The position numbers were made by a program, and so were the translations under genes. Source: Sinomonas atrocyanea (lineage in GTDB: Bacteria; Actinomycetota; Actinomycetes; Actinomycetales; Micrococcaceae). From it: a stretch of 64,000 bases of DNA. The stretch spans positions 1,798,001-1,862,000 of the forward strand of contig NZ_CP014518.1 of the NCBI RefSeq assembly GCF_001577305.1, written 5' to 3'. Below are positions 35,349 through 43,007 of the stretch, in pieces. Below the pieces are notes generated by a model, which was not told the origin of the DNA, ran no database searches, and saw nothing but the letters and a program-made list of their open reading frames with translations. Each line of letters begins with the position of its first letter. Position 1 is the first letter of the stretch.

Positions 35349-36425
35349 TCAGAAGAGGGCGTCCTGCCCCGGAACGAGGGCTGGCTCGCGGGCGGCCGGG
35401 CGTCCGGCGGCCACGACGTCCGCATCGCGGTGGGCGAAGGCCTCGTCACGCTCGAATCCCCGGCCGAAGCCATGGCGGGCCTTGGCCGCCGCCACGCGCC
35501 GGCCCAGCCACGCGCGGTACTCGGAGGGGGCGTAGGCGCCCTTCGAGTAGAGCCTGCGGTACCGGCCGACCAGGCGCGGATGCGTCCGCGCGAGCCAACC
35601 CATGAACCATTCGCGGGTCCCCGGACGCAGATGCAGCGCAGCGGCAGTGACCCCCGTCGCCCCGGCCTGCGCGAGGCTGCCCATGAGCGCGTCGAGATGC
35701 TCCTCCGAGTCCGTGAGCCACGGGAGGATCGGCATGGCCATGACGCCGCACGGCAGGCCCGCCTCGCGCAGCCTCGACACCAGGCGCAGGCGTGCCGCGG
35801 GGGAGGGCGTCCCCGGCTCGAGCGCGGCCTGGAGCTCAGGGTCGAGGACGGCGAGCGAGATCCCGGCGCCGATCGGCACCTGGGTCGCAGCCGACTTCAG
35901 CAGCGGGACGTCGCGGGCCAGGAGCGTTCCCTTGGTCAGGATGGAGAACGGGGTGCCGGAGTCCGCGAGGGCCCGGATGATGCCGGGCATCAGGGCGTAG
36001 CGCCCCTCGGCCCGCTGGTAGGGATCGGTGTTCGTCCCCAGCGCCACGTGCTCGCGGGCCCAGGAGCGCTTGGAGACCTCGCTCCGCAGCACCTCGCCGA
36101 CGTTGACCTTGACCACCAGCTGCCGGTCGAAGTCGAGGCCCGCATCCAGGTCGAGGTAGGTGTGGGTGTTCCGGGCGAAGCAGTAGACGCAGGCGTGGCT
36201 GCACCCTCGGTAGGGGTTCACCGTCCAGCGGAACGGCATGGAGGACGCCGGCGGGACCTTGTTGAGCGCCGATTTCGCGGCGACCTCGTGGAAGGTGATT
36301 CCCTGGAACTCCGGCGTCCTCACCGTGCGCAGCGCGCCCGCAAGGGACAGGAGGGGCGGCTGGGCCGGGGTGCCGTCGTCCGGCCCGGAGAGCGGCTCGG
36401 CGACCGACTGCGTGTTCCATCGCAT
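35349..36425 (-). CDS. SOS-linked radical-SAM protein (Rv2578c family)
   Basis: A 358-aa radical-SAM protein. The cluster motif C-x3-C-x2-C is in RGCSHACVYCFARNTHTYL (about 70); the following LGTNTDPYQRAEGRYALMPG and ILTKGTLLARD match the Rv2578c/SplB-like group. The start at ATG 36425 (MRWNTQSV) is the family start; ATG 36434 lies inside the LexA box. I recall the mycobacterial homologue among LexA-regulated genes, unverified. Substrate unknown; kinship to spore photoproduct lyase makes a DNA-lesion role attractive but unproven. Confidence 0.88.
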   Translation of the reverse strand: MRWNTQSVAEPLSGPDDGTPAQPPLLSLAGALRTVRTPEFQGITFHEVAAKSALNKVPPASSMPFRWTVNPYRGCSHACVYCFARNTHTYLDLDAGLDFDRQLVVKVNVGEVLRSEVSKRSWAREHVALGTNTDPYQRAEGRYALMPGIIRALADSGTPFSILTKGTLLARDVPLLKSAATQVPIGAGISLAVLDPELQAALEPGTPSPAARLRLVSRLREAGLPCGVMAMPILPWLTDSEEHLDALMGSLAQAGATGVTAAALHLRPGTREWFMGWLARTHPRLVGRYRRLYSKGAYAPSEYRAWLGRRVAAAKARHGFGRGFERDEAFAHRDADVVAAGRPAAREPALVPGQDALF

Positions 36426-36427
36426 GG

Positions 36428-36457
36428 CACTCATTCGAATACATCTTCGAATGAGTG
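36428..36457 (-). promoter_or_regulatory. LexA box inside a perfect 12-bp inverted repeat
   Basis: Arms CACTCATTCGAA and its exact complement flank a TACATC centre. The core TCGAATACATCTTCGA (36435-36450) fits the SOS consensus with a change in each half. It reaches to within 3 nt of the radical-SAM ATG at 36425 and covers the alternative ATG at 36434, so a bound LexA would sit on the start region. Confidence 0.75.
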
Positions 36458-36484
36458 TCAAGGGTGCCCCGCCGAGGGCAGCCG

Positions 36485-37138
36485 CTACGCCCTGTCCGCG
36501 AGGGCCCAGGTCACCGTCACGCTGGCCTGCACCTCGGTCTCGCCCGCCTCGAGGGGGGCGCTGGCCTCGGCCGCGGCGAAGGAGGCCCGGCGCAGCGGCA
36601 CGGGCTGGCCCGGCCCGGCAGGAGGGGCCTCGCCGGCGTCGATGCGGACCACGGCGCCCAGCTCCCGCGCCCCCAGCGCGGCAAGCCGCCGGGCGGCCCT
36701 CTCGGCCTCGCGGAAGGCCGCCTCCTGGGCCGATGCCTCCGCCGCGGACTGGTCCGAGACGCCGAGGGAGATCCCGTGGATGCGCACGGCGCCGCCTCCG
36801 GCGGCCACCACGGCGTCGAGCAGCTCGCCCGTGCGGGCCAGGTCCCGGGCGCCGATCGTGAGGCCGCGGCTCGCGACGTAGCCGACGAGGCGCTGGCCGC
36901 GGCCCTCCTCCCACGTCAGCTCCGGTGCCACCGAGAGCGAGGCGGAGACGATGTCGGAGCGCGTCACGCCGGACCGCAGCGCCGCGGCGACGATCGCCTC
37001 CGAGGCCCGGGAGGCGCCGTCGTACGCCTCTCCCAGGCGCGGGGAGCGGACCTCCGCTCCCACGCGGAGCACCGCGATGTCGGGAACCACCGTCACCGAT
37101 CCGGTGCCGACGACGGTGATGGAGTCCGGACTGCTCAT
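36485..37138 (-). CDS. SIMPL-domain (DUF541) protein
   Basis: A 217-aa SIMPL/BP26-type protein starting SITVVGTGSVTVVPDIAVLRV, with the repeated beta-alpha pattern through LEAGETEVQASVTVTW. Other members are periplasmic or surface proteins; here no signal peptide is visible, so it may be cytoplasmic or be exported in another way. The ATG at 37138 follows GGAAGGACC. Divergent from pheS. Function unknown. Confidence 0.85.
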   Translation of the reverse strand: MSSPDSITVVGTGSVTVVPDIAVLRVGAEVRSPRLGEAYDGASRASEAIVAAALRSGVTRSDIVSASLSVAPELTWEEGRGQRLVGYVASRGLTIGARDLARTGELLDAVVAAGGGAVRIHGISLGVSDQSAAEASAQEAAFREAERAARRLAALGARELGAVVRIDAGEAPPAGPGQPVPLRRASFAAAEASAPLEAGETEVQASVTVTWALADRA

Positions 37139-37206
37139 GGCTTCAGGTCCTTCCGCAGGCGGCGGCCGCGCCCCTGGGCGCGCACAGGGGCATCGTAGCC
37201 GTGAAC

Positions 37207-37212
37207 TAGACT
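37207..37212 (+). promoter_or_regulatory. pheS -10 element (leaderless)
   Basis: TAGACT ends 6 nt before the GTG at 37219; no T-box-like leader is present or possible at this spacing. Confidence 0.55.
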
Positions 37213-37218
37213 TGACGG

Positions 37219-38310
37219 GTGCCCGAGACAACGCCCCCATCCGCCGAGACCGAGGTTCCCGTGAGCGAGACGAGCGTCCCCGACCCCGTGGACGAGGCTG
37301 CCGTCGCCGCCGCCGTCGAGAGGGCCCTCGAGGCCGTCGCGGGTGCCGCCGACCTCGATGCGCTCAAGTCGGCGCGCATCGCCCACACCGGGGAGAAGTC
37401 CCCCCTCGCCCTCGCCAACCGCGCGATCGGCTCGCTGCCCAAGGAGTCCAAGGCCCTGGCGGGCAAGCTCGTCGGCGGCGCCCGGGGCCGGGTCAACAAG
37501 GCGATCGCCGAGCGGCAGTCCGTGCTCGAGGCCGAGAACGAGGCCCGGATCCTCGTCGAGGAGACCGTCGACGTCACGGCGGCTCCGCGGCGCCGCCGCG
37601 CCGGGGCGCGGCACCCGCTCTCGACGCTGCAGGACCGGGTGAGCGACATCTTCGTCGGCATGGGCTGGGAGATCGCCGAGGGCCCCGAGGTCGAGTCCGA
37701 GTGGTTCAACTTCGACGCCCTCAACTTCAAGCCCGACCACCCCGCGCGCGAGATGCAGGACACCTTCTTCGTCGACCCGCCCGAGGCGCACCTGCTCCTG
37801 CGCACGCACACCTCGCCGGTCCAGGTCCGCTCGATGCTCGAGCGCGAGGTCCCCATCTACGTGCTCTGCCCGGGCAAGGTGTTCCGCACCGACGAGCTCG
37901 ACGCGACCCACACTCCCGTGTTCCACCAGTTCGAGGGCCTCGCCATCGACAAGGGGCTGTCCATGGCGGACCTGCGCGGGACGCTCGAGCACTTCGCACG
38001 GCAGATGTTCGGCGCCGAGGCCCAGATCCGGCTGCGCCCCAACTACTTCCCGTTCACCGAGCCGAGCGCCGAGCTGGACATCTGGCACCCCGGCGCGAAG
38101 GGCGGACCCGCCTGGATCGAGTGGGGAGGGTGCGGCATGGTCAACCCGAACGTCCTGCGGGCGGCGGGCATCGACCCTGAGCAGTACTCGGGGTTCGCGT
38201 TCGGCATGGGCATCGAGCGCACCCTCATGTTCCGCAACGAGGTCGCCGACATGCACGACATGATCGAGGGCGACGTCCGCTTCAGCCAGCACTTCGGGAT
38301 GGAGATCTAG
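37219..38310 (+). CDS. pheS: phenylalanine-tRNA ligase alpha subunit
   Basis: A 363-aa class II synthetase subunit. The N-terminal coiled coil (about 1-110) binds tRNA; motif 2 is in FHQFEGLAIDKGLSM and motif 3 in GFAFGMGIERTLMF. EGPEVESEWFNFDALNF is the usual Phe-site loop. Forms an alpha2-beta2 enzyme with PheT, encoded 4 nt downstream. Confidence 0.97.
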   Translation: MPETTPPSAETEVPVSETSVPDPVDEAAVAAAVERALEAVAGAADLDALKSARIAHTGEKSPLALANRAIGSLPKESKALAGKLVGGARGRVNKAIAERQSVLEAENEARILVEETVDVTAAPRRRRAGARHPLSTLQDRVSDIFVGMGWEIAEGPEVESEWFNFDALNFKPDHPAREMQDTFFVDPPEAHLLLRTHTSPVQVRSMLEREVPIYVLCPGKVFRTDELDATHTPVFHQFEGLAIDKGLSMADLRGTLEHFARQMFGAEAQIRLRPNYFPFTEPSAELDIWHPGAKGGPAWIEWGGCGMVNPNVLRAAGIDPEQYSGFAFGMGIERTLMFRNEVADMHDMIEGDVRFSQHFGMEI

Positions 38311-38314
38311 TCCA

Positions 38315-40864
38315 ATGCGAATCCCCCTTTCGTGGCTGCGCGAGTACACGCAGCTCCCCGCGGACGCGACCGCCGAGGACCTCATGGCCGACCTCGTCAA
38401 GGTCGGCCTCGAGGAGGAGGCCGTGCACCGGCCGTCCGACTCGATCCGCGGCCCCATCGTGGTGGGCCAGGTGCTCAGCGCCGTCAAGGAGCCGCAGAGC
38501 AACGGCAAGACGATCAACTGGTGCCAGGTGCGCGTGGTCCCCGAAGGCCAGGAGCAGACCCTCACGGGCAAGGGCATCGACCCCTCCGGCGTCCAGGGGA
38601 TCGTGTGCGGCGCGCACAACTTCGTCCCCGGCGACAAGGTCGTCGTGACCCTGCCCGGCGCCACGCTGCCCGGTGACTTCCACATCGCCGCGCGCAAGAC
38701 CTACGGGCACGTCTCGGCCGGCATGATCGCCTCCGTGCGCGAGCTCGGAATCGGCGACGACCACGACGGCATCCTCGTCCTCTCCCGCATCGGGCTCGAC
38801 CCCGAGGTGGGCACGGACGCGCTCGAGCTCCTCGGGCTCACCGATGAGGCCGCCGAGATCAACGTGACCCCGGACCGGGCCTACTGCTTCTCCATCCGCG
38901 GGATCGCCCGCGAGTACTCGCACGCGACCGGCACCGACTTCACCGACCCGGCCGAGCTCGTGACGGCGCCGCAGACGCTCGAGGGGGGCTACAGCGTCGT
39001 GCTCGACGACCAGGCGCCCATCTACGGGGTGCCCGGGTGCGACCGCTTCGTGGCCCGCACCGTCCGCGGCGTCGACCCGACCCGGCCCACGCCCGAGTGG
39101 ATGGCCTCCCGGCTGCGCCTGGCCGGGGTGCGCTCGATCTCGCTGCCCGTGGACATCTCCAACTACGTCATGTTCGAGCTCGGCCAGCCCACGCACTGCT
39201 ACGACCTGGACACGCTCACCGGTCCCATCACCGTCCGCCGCGCCGCGCCGGGGGAGAAGATCACCACCCTCGACGACAAGGTCCGCGCCCTCGACCCCGA
39301 GGACCTGCTCATCACGGACGAGTCCGGTCCGATCGGCATCGCCGGCGTCATGGGCGGCGCCGCCACCGAGTGCTCCGACTCGACCGTGAACGTCCTCATC
39401 GAGGCCGCCCACTTCGACACCGTGAGCATCGCCCGCTCGCGCCGCCGCCACAAGCTGCCCTCGGAGGCGTCCAAGCGCTTCGAGCGGGGCGTCGACTGGA
39501 ACATCGCCGGCGTGGCCGCGCAGCGCGTCGTCGACCTCCTGGTCCAGTACGGCGGCGGGATCGCCGACGAGGCCGGCACCGACGTCGGGACCGCGCCCGC
39601 CCCGGTGCGGATCGAGCTCCCCGCCGGGTTCGCGTCCTCCCGGATCGGCATGGAGTTCAGCGACGAGCTCATCACCCGCGCCCTCGGCGACCTCGGCGCC
39701 GATGTGGAGCGCGCGGGCGAGGACTTCGTGGTCACGCCACCGAGCTGGCGCAACGACCTCGAGACCAAGGAGGACCTGTCGGAGGAGATTGCCCGCCTCG
39801 TCGGGTACGACAAGATCCCCTCGACCCTCCCGACCGCCCCTCCCGGGCGCGGGTTCACCCGCCGGCAGCAGCAGCGCCGCCGGGTCGTCCAGGCGCTCGC
39901 CGACGCGGGCCTGACCGAGGTGCTCGCGTACCCGTTCGCCACGAAGGCCGAGAACGAGACGTTCGGCGTGCCCGAGGAGGGAGCGCCGCGGGCCGCGGTC
40001 AAGCTCGCCAACCCGCTGAGCGAGGAGCGCGGCTGGCTCCGCACCTCCCTGCTGCCCGGGCTCCTCGAGACCGCCCGGCGCAACCACGGGCGCGGCTTCC
40101 GGGACCTCGCCCTCTACGAGGCCGGGCTCGTCTTCCTCCCCGGGGACGGCCCGCTCGGCACTGCCGTCATCCCGCCCCTGGGCGTGCGCCCGGCGGACGA
40201 GGTGCTCGACTCCCTCTACAACGGCCTGCCCGAGCAGCCGCTCCACGTCGCCGGCGTCTTCACCGGCAAGGACATGCCCGAGGCGCCCGGAAGCGCGCCG
40301 CGGGCCTGGGACTGGGCCGACGCGCTCGACTACGCCCGGCTCGCCGCCGACGCCCTCGGGGTGGAGCTGGTGGTCGCGCAGGGCTCCCACCAGGCGTTCC
40401 ACCCGGGCCGCACGGCCCAGCTGTCGCTGCGGTCGGGGGAGACGGTGGGCTACGCCGGCGAGCTGCACCCCAAGCTCCTCGCCGGCCTCGACCTTCCGGC
40501 CCGGTCCGTCGCCTTCGAGCTCGACGCGGACGCCCTCTTCGAGGCCGCCGCCGACGTCGTCGTGGCCCGGCACCTCTCGACGTTCCCGGTCGCGACGCAG
40601 GACGTCGCCCTGATCGTCGACGCCGCCCTCCCGGCCGACGCGGTGCTCGGCGCACTCCGCGAGGGCGCGGGCGAGCTCCTCGAGGACGTCCACCTCTTCG
40701 ACGTGTACACGGGCAAGGGCATCGACGAGGGCAAGAAGTCCCTCGCGTTCGGCCTGCGGTTCCGTGCCGACGACCGCACCCTCACCGCCGACGAGGCGTC
40801 CGAGGCGCGCGCCGCCGCCGTGGCCCTGGCCGCCGAGCGGTTCGGCGCGGTCCAGCGCGGCTAG
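38315..40864 (+). CDS. pheT: phenylalanine-tRNA ligase beta subunit
   Basis: An 849-aa subunit with an N-terminal EMAP-like tRNA-binding domain (about 40-155), B3/B4 editing domain (about 200-400) that removes mischarged Tyr, B5 and core domains, and a C-terminal ferredoxin-fold anticodon-binding domain ending at ERFGAVQRG. Starts RIPLSWLREYTQLP, the family N-terminus. Normal length and complete. Confidence 0.97.
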   Translation: MRIPLSWLREYTQLPADATAEDLMADLVKVGLEEEAVHRPSDSIRGPIVVGQVLSAVKEPQSNGKTINWCQVRVVPEGQEQTLTGKGIDPSGVQGIVCGAHNFVPGDKVVVTLPGATLPGDFHIAARKTYGHVSAGMIASVRELGIGDDHDGILVLSRIGLDPEVGTDALELLGLTDEAAEINVTPDRAYCFSIRGIAREYSHATGTDFTDPAELVTAPQTLEGGYSVVLDDQAPIYGVPGCDRFVARTVRGVDPTRPTPEWMASRLRLAGVRSISLPVDISNYVMFELGQPTHCYDLDTLTGPITVRRAAPGEKITTLDDKVRALDPEDLLITDESGPIGIAGVMGGAATECSDSTVNVLIEAAHFDTVSIARSRRRHKLPSEASKRFERGVDWNIAGVAAQRVVDLLVQYGGGIADEAGTDVGTAPAPVRIELPAGFASSRIGMEFSDELITRALGDLGADVERAGEDFVVTPPSWRNDLETKEDLSEEIARLVGYDKIPSTLPTAPPGRGFTRRQQQRRRVVQALADAGLTEVLAYPFATKAENETFGVPEEGAPRAAVKLANPLSEERGWLRTSLLPGLLETARRNHGRGFRDLALYEAGLVFLPGDGPLGTAVIPPLGVRPADEVLDSLYNGLPEQPLHVAGVFTGKDMPEAPGSAPRAWDWADALDYARLAADALGVELVVAQGSHQAFHPGRTAQLSLRSGETVGYAGELHPKLLAGLDLPARSVAFELDADALFEAAADVVVARHLSTFPVATQDVALIVDAALPADAVLGALREGAGELLEDVHLFDVYTGKGIDEGKKSLAFGLRFRADDRTLTADEASEARAAAVALAAERFGAVQRG

Positions 40865-40884
40865 GCGCGCGGCCACCAGCCACG

Positions 40885-41559
40885 ATGCTCCTGCGGGCAG
40901 TGCCGCTCGGTCGACCCGGGTCGGCGCTGCCCGCCGGCGTCTGCACGCCCGGCGAGCTCGATCGGGCCGCGGCGATCCTCGACCCGCGCCGCAGCCGCGA
41001 GTTCGTCGAAGCCCGGCTCGCGCTGCGGTGCCTCGTGGCCGAGCTCGTCGGAGCGGACCTGCGGCTCCTCGTCCCCGTCTACCGCTGCCCGGACTGCGGG
41101 CCGGGGGAGCACGGCGCGCCAGGGTTCGCGCTCGCCCGTGCGGTGCCGGGCGCCGCGCACGACGACGGGGGGCCGCTCCCGCTGCCCGTCGCCGCGAGCA
41201 TGTCCCGGGCCGGCGGGTGGGCCCTCCTGGCCGCCGAGGTCACCCCGCCGGAGCGCGAGGTCGGGGCCACACCGCCCCGGATCGGCGTCGACCTGGCACG
41301 CGTCGCAGACTTCCGTGGCGCGATCCCGGACGCTGCCTTCTCGGCGGCCGAGCGCCGTCGTGTGTCGGCAGCGGAAGATCCGCCCACTGAGGCGGCGCGG
41401 CTGTGGGTCCGCAAGGAGGCCTTGCTCAAGGCCCTTGGCGCCGGCCTGCGCGTCCACCCCGCAGCGGTCAGTACGGGCGGCGACAGCCGGGTGGAAGACC
41501 TCGATCGGGAGGCGCTCGGACTTCCGGCCGGCTTCGTCGCCGCACTCGCCCAGATCTGA
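40885..41559 (+). CDS. 4'-phosphopantetheinyl transferase, Sfp-like
   Basis: A 224-aa enzyme that moves phosphopantetheine from CoA to a carrier-protein serine. Magnesium motif RIGVDLARVADF (about 133) and the W-x3-K-E-A-x3-K motif in WVRKEALLKALGAGL (about 174) are intact; RRSREFVEARLALRCLVAELV is the N-terminal half. Its stop codon sits in the first of three tandem repeats. It faces the NRPS-M1 operon tail to tail; activation of that NRPS carrier domain is the obvious hypothesis. Start at ATG 40885, 20 nt after pheT. Confidence 0.87.
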   Translation: MLLRAVPLGRPGSALPAGVCTPGELDRAAAILDPRRSREFVEARLALRCLVAELVGADLRLLVPVYRCPDCGPGEHGAPGFALARAVPGAAHDDGGPLPLPVAASMSRAGGWALLAAEVTPPEREVGATPPRIGVDLARVADFRGAIPDAAFSAAERRRVSAAEDPPTEAARLWVRKEALLKALGAGLRVHPAAVSTGGDSRVEDLDREALGLPAGFVAALAQI

Positions 41560-41611
41560 CCCCGGGTCGCCCAGATCTGACCCCGGGTCGCGCAGATCTG
41601 ACCCCGGGTCG
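41551..41611. repeat. three tandem 21-bp repeats at the transferase gene stop
   Basis: Copies of CAGATCTGACCCCGGGTCG plus two bases begin at 41551, 41572 and 41593; only the two bases joining units differ. Each holds the palindrome CAGATCTG and an imperfect GACCCCGGGTC. The first copy contains the TGA stop. A degenerate GTGACCCCGCG follows at about 41621. It lies in the gap between two convergent genes and may act as a terminator. Confidence 0.9.
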
Positions 41612-41636
41612 TTCGGGAGGTGACCCCGCGTCGGGG

Positions 41637-43007
41637 CTACGCCGGCAGGGGTGGCAGCGGGCGCTCGAACAGCCACGGGCGCAGGACCGCGTCGGCGCCG
41701 AACCCGGGGGCCCCGGCGCCCACACGGTCGAGGAGCTCGAGGAAGTCGGCCGTGGACACGTTCTGGTGCCGGTTCTCCTCGCAGAAGGCCTTCAGGGCGC
41801 GGAAGAACCGGTTGTCCCCGAGGGCACGGCGCACGGCGTGCAGGGCGAGGGCGCCGCGCTTGTAGACGCGGTCGTCGAACATCATCGCGGGCCCCGGCGC
41901 GCCGATGACGAGGTCCTGCTCCTGCGCCGCCACGAGCGTCCAGGCCGCGGTCGCCCGGGAGGCCACGGAGCCCAGGCCCGCGTGCTCGCTCCAGAGCCAC
42001 TCGGCGTAGCACGCGAAGCCCTCGTGGAGCCAGATGTCCTCCCACCTCCTGGCGGTCACGGAATTCCCGAACCACTGGTGCGCGAGCTCGTGCGCGAGGA
42101 GCCGCTGCGACTCCCAGCTGCGGGTGATGTGGTTCCGGCCGACGATGGAGAGCGTCTGGGCCTCGAGCGGGATCTCGAGCTCGTCCTCGGTGACCACCAC
42201 GGTGTAGTCCCGGAACGGGTAGGGCCCGAACAGGTCGGTGAACAGGGCGAGCATCGCCCGCTGGTCGCGCAGGCCGCTGAGCGCGCTCTGGCGCAGGGCG
42301 GGCGGCACGGCGGCGAACACCCCGACCGAGGGGTGCTCCCGCCGGGGCAGGCGCCCGAGCTCGAGCAGCTGGAACCGGCCGATCAGCAGCGTTGCGAGGT
42401 AGGGCGCCATCGGCTCGTGCACCTCGTAGACCCAGGTCTCCCGGCTGGCCTTCCGCCGGTGCCCGACCACGAGGCCGTTCGAGACGACGCGGTACCCGGC
42501 GTCCGCGGAGGCGGAGATGCGGAACGTGGCCTTCTGGCTGGGGTGGTCGTTGCAGGGGAACCACGTGGGCGCCCCGACCGGCTGGCCCGCGACGAGGATG
42601 CCGTCCTCGAGCTCCTCCCAGCCGACATCGCCCCACTCGCCGTCCGTGGGGCCCGGGCTGCCCTCGTAGCGGACCTCGAGGGAGAACTCCCTGCCCTCGG
42701 GCACGGGCGCGGCGGGCGTGATGCGCAGCTCGTCCCCGCGCTGGACGGCCCTGGCCCGCGCGCCCTCGACCTGCACCTTCAGCACGCGGAGCCCCGCGAG
42801 GCTGAGAGTGATCGCCTCGAGGCGCCGGTTCGCCGTGGCGCGCAGGCGGGCCCTGCCCGCGAGGCGGTTGCTCGCGAGCCTGACCTCGAGATCGAGGTCG
42901 TAGTGGGTGACGGTGTAGGCGGCGCTTCCGTGCCCGGGCGTGTAGGGATCGGGCAGGGCGGCGGGTCGGGGCGGCGCGTCCGGTCGCAGATGACGGTCCT
43001 GTCTCAC
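41637..43007 (-). CDS. M1-family zinc aminopeptidase
   Basis: A 456-aa metallopeptidase. HELAHQWFGN (H306, E307, H310) and E329 in WLHEGFACYAEW give the H-E-x2-H-x18-E zinc site. An N-terminal beta domain starts YTVTHYDLDLEVRLASNRL, and the expected GAMEN-like loop reads less canonically. Shorter than full aminopeptidase N; no signal peptide. Its GTG overlaps the NRPS stop by 4 nt (GTGA), so they are translated together. Pls-type clusters in Streptomyces often have such a peptidase that degrades or trims the polymer; that role here is inference. Confidence 0.9.
   Translation of the reverse strand: MRQDRHLRPDAPPRPAALPDPYTPGHGSAAYTVTHYDLDLEVRLASNRLAGRARLRATANRRLEAITLSLAGLRVLKVQVEGARARAVQRGDELRITPAAPVPEGREFSLEVRYEGSPGPTDGEWGDVGWEELEDGILVAGQPVGAPTWFPCNDHPSQKATFRISASADAGYRVVSNGLVVGHRRKASRETWVYEVHEPMAPYLATLLIGRFQLLELGRLPRREHPSVGVFAAVPPALRQSALSGLRDQRAMLALFTDLFGPYPFRDYTVVVTEDELEIPLEAQTLSIVGRNHITRSWESQRLLAHELAHQWFGNSVTARRWEDIWLHEGFACYAEWLWSEHAGLGSVASRATAAWTLVAAQEQDLVIGAPGPAMMFDDRVYKRGALALHAVRRALGDNRFFRALKAFCEENRHQNVSTADFLELLDRVGAGAPGFGADAVLRPWLFERPLPPLPA

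Noticed and set aside
33333..36881. 1,182-aa open frame on the plus strand
   Set aside because: Antisense to the MFS and radical-SAM genes; low-complexity residues only.
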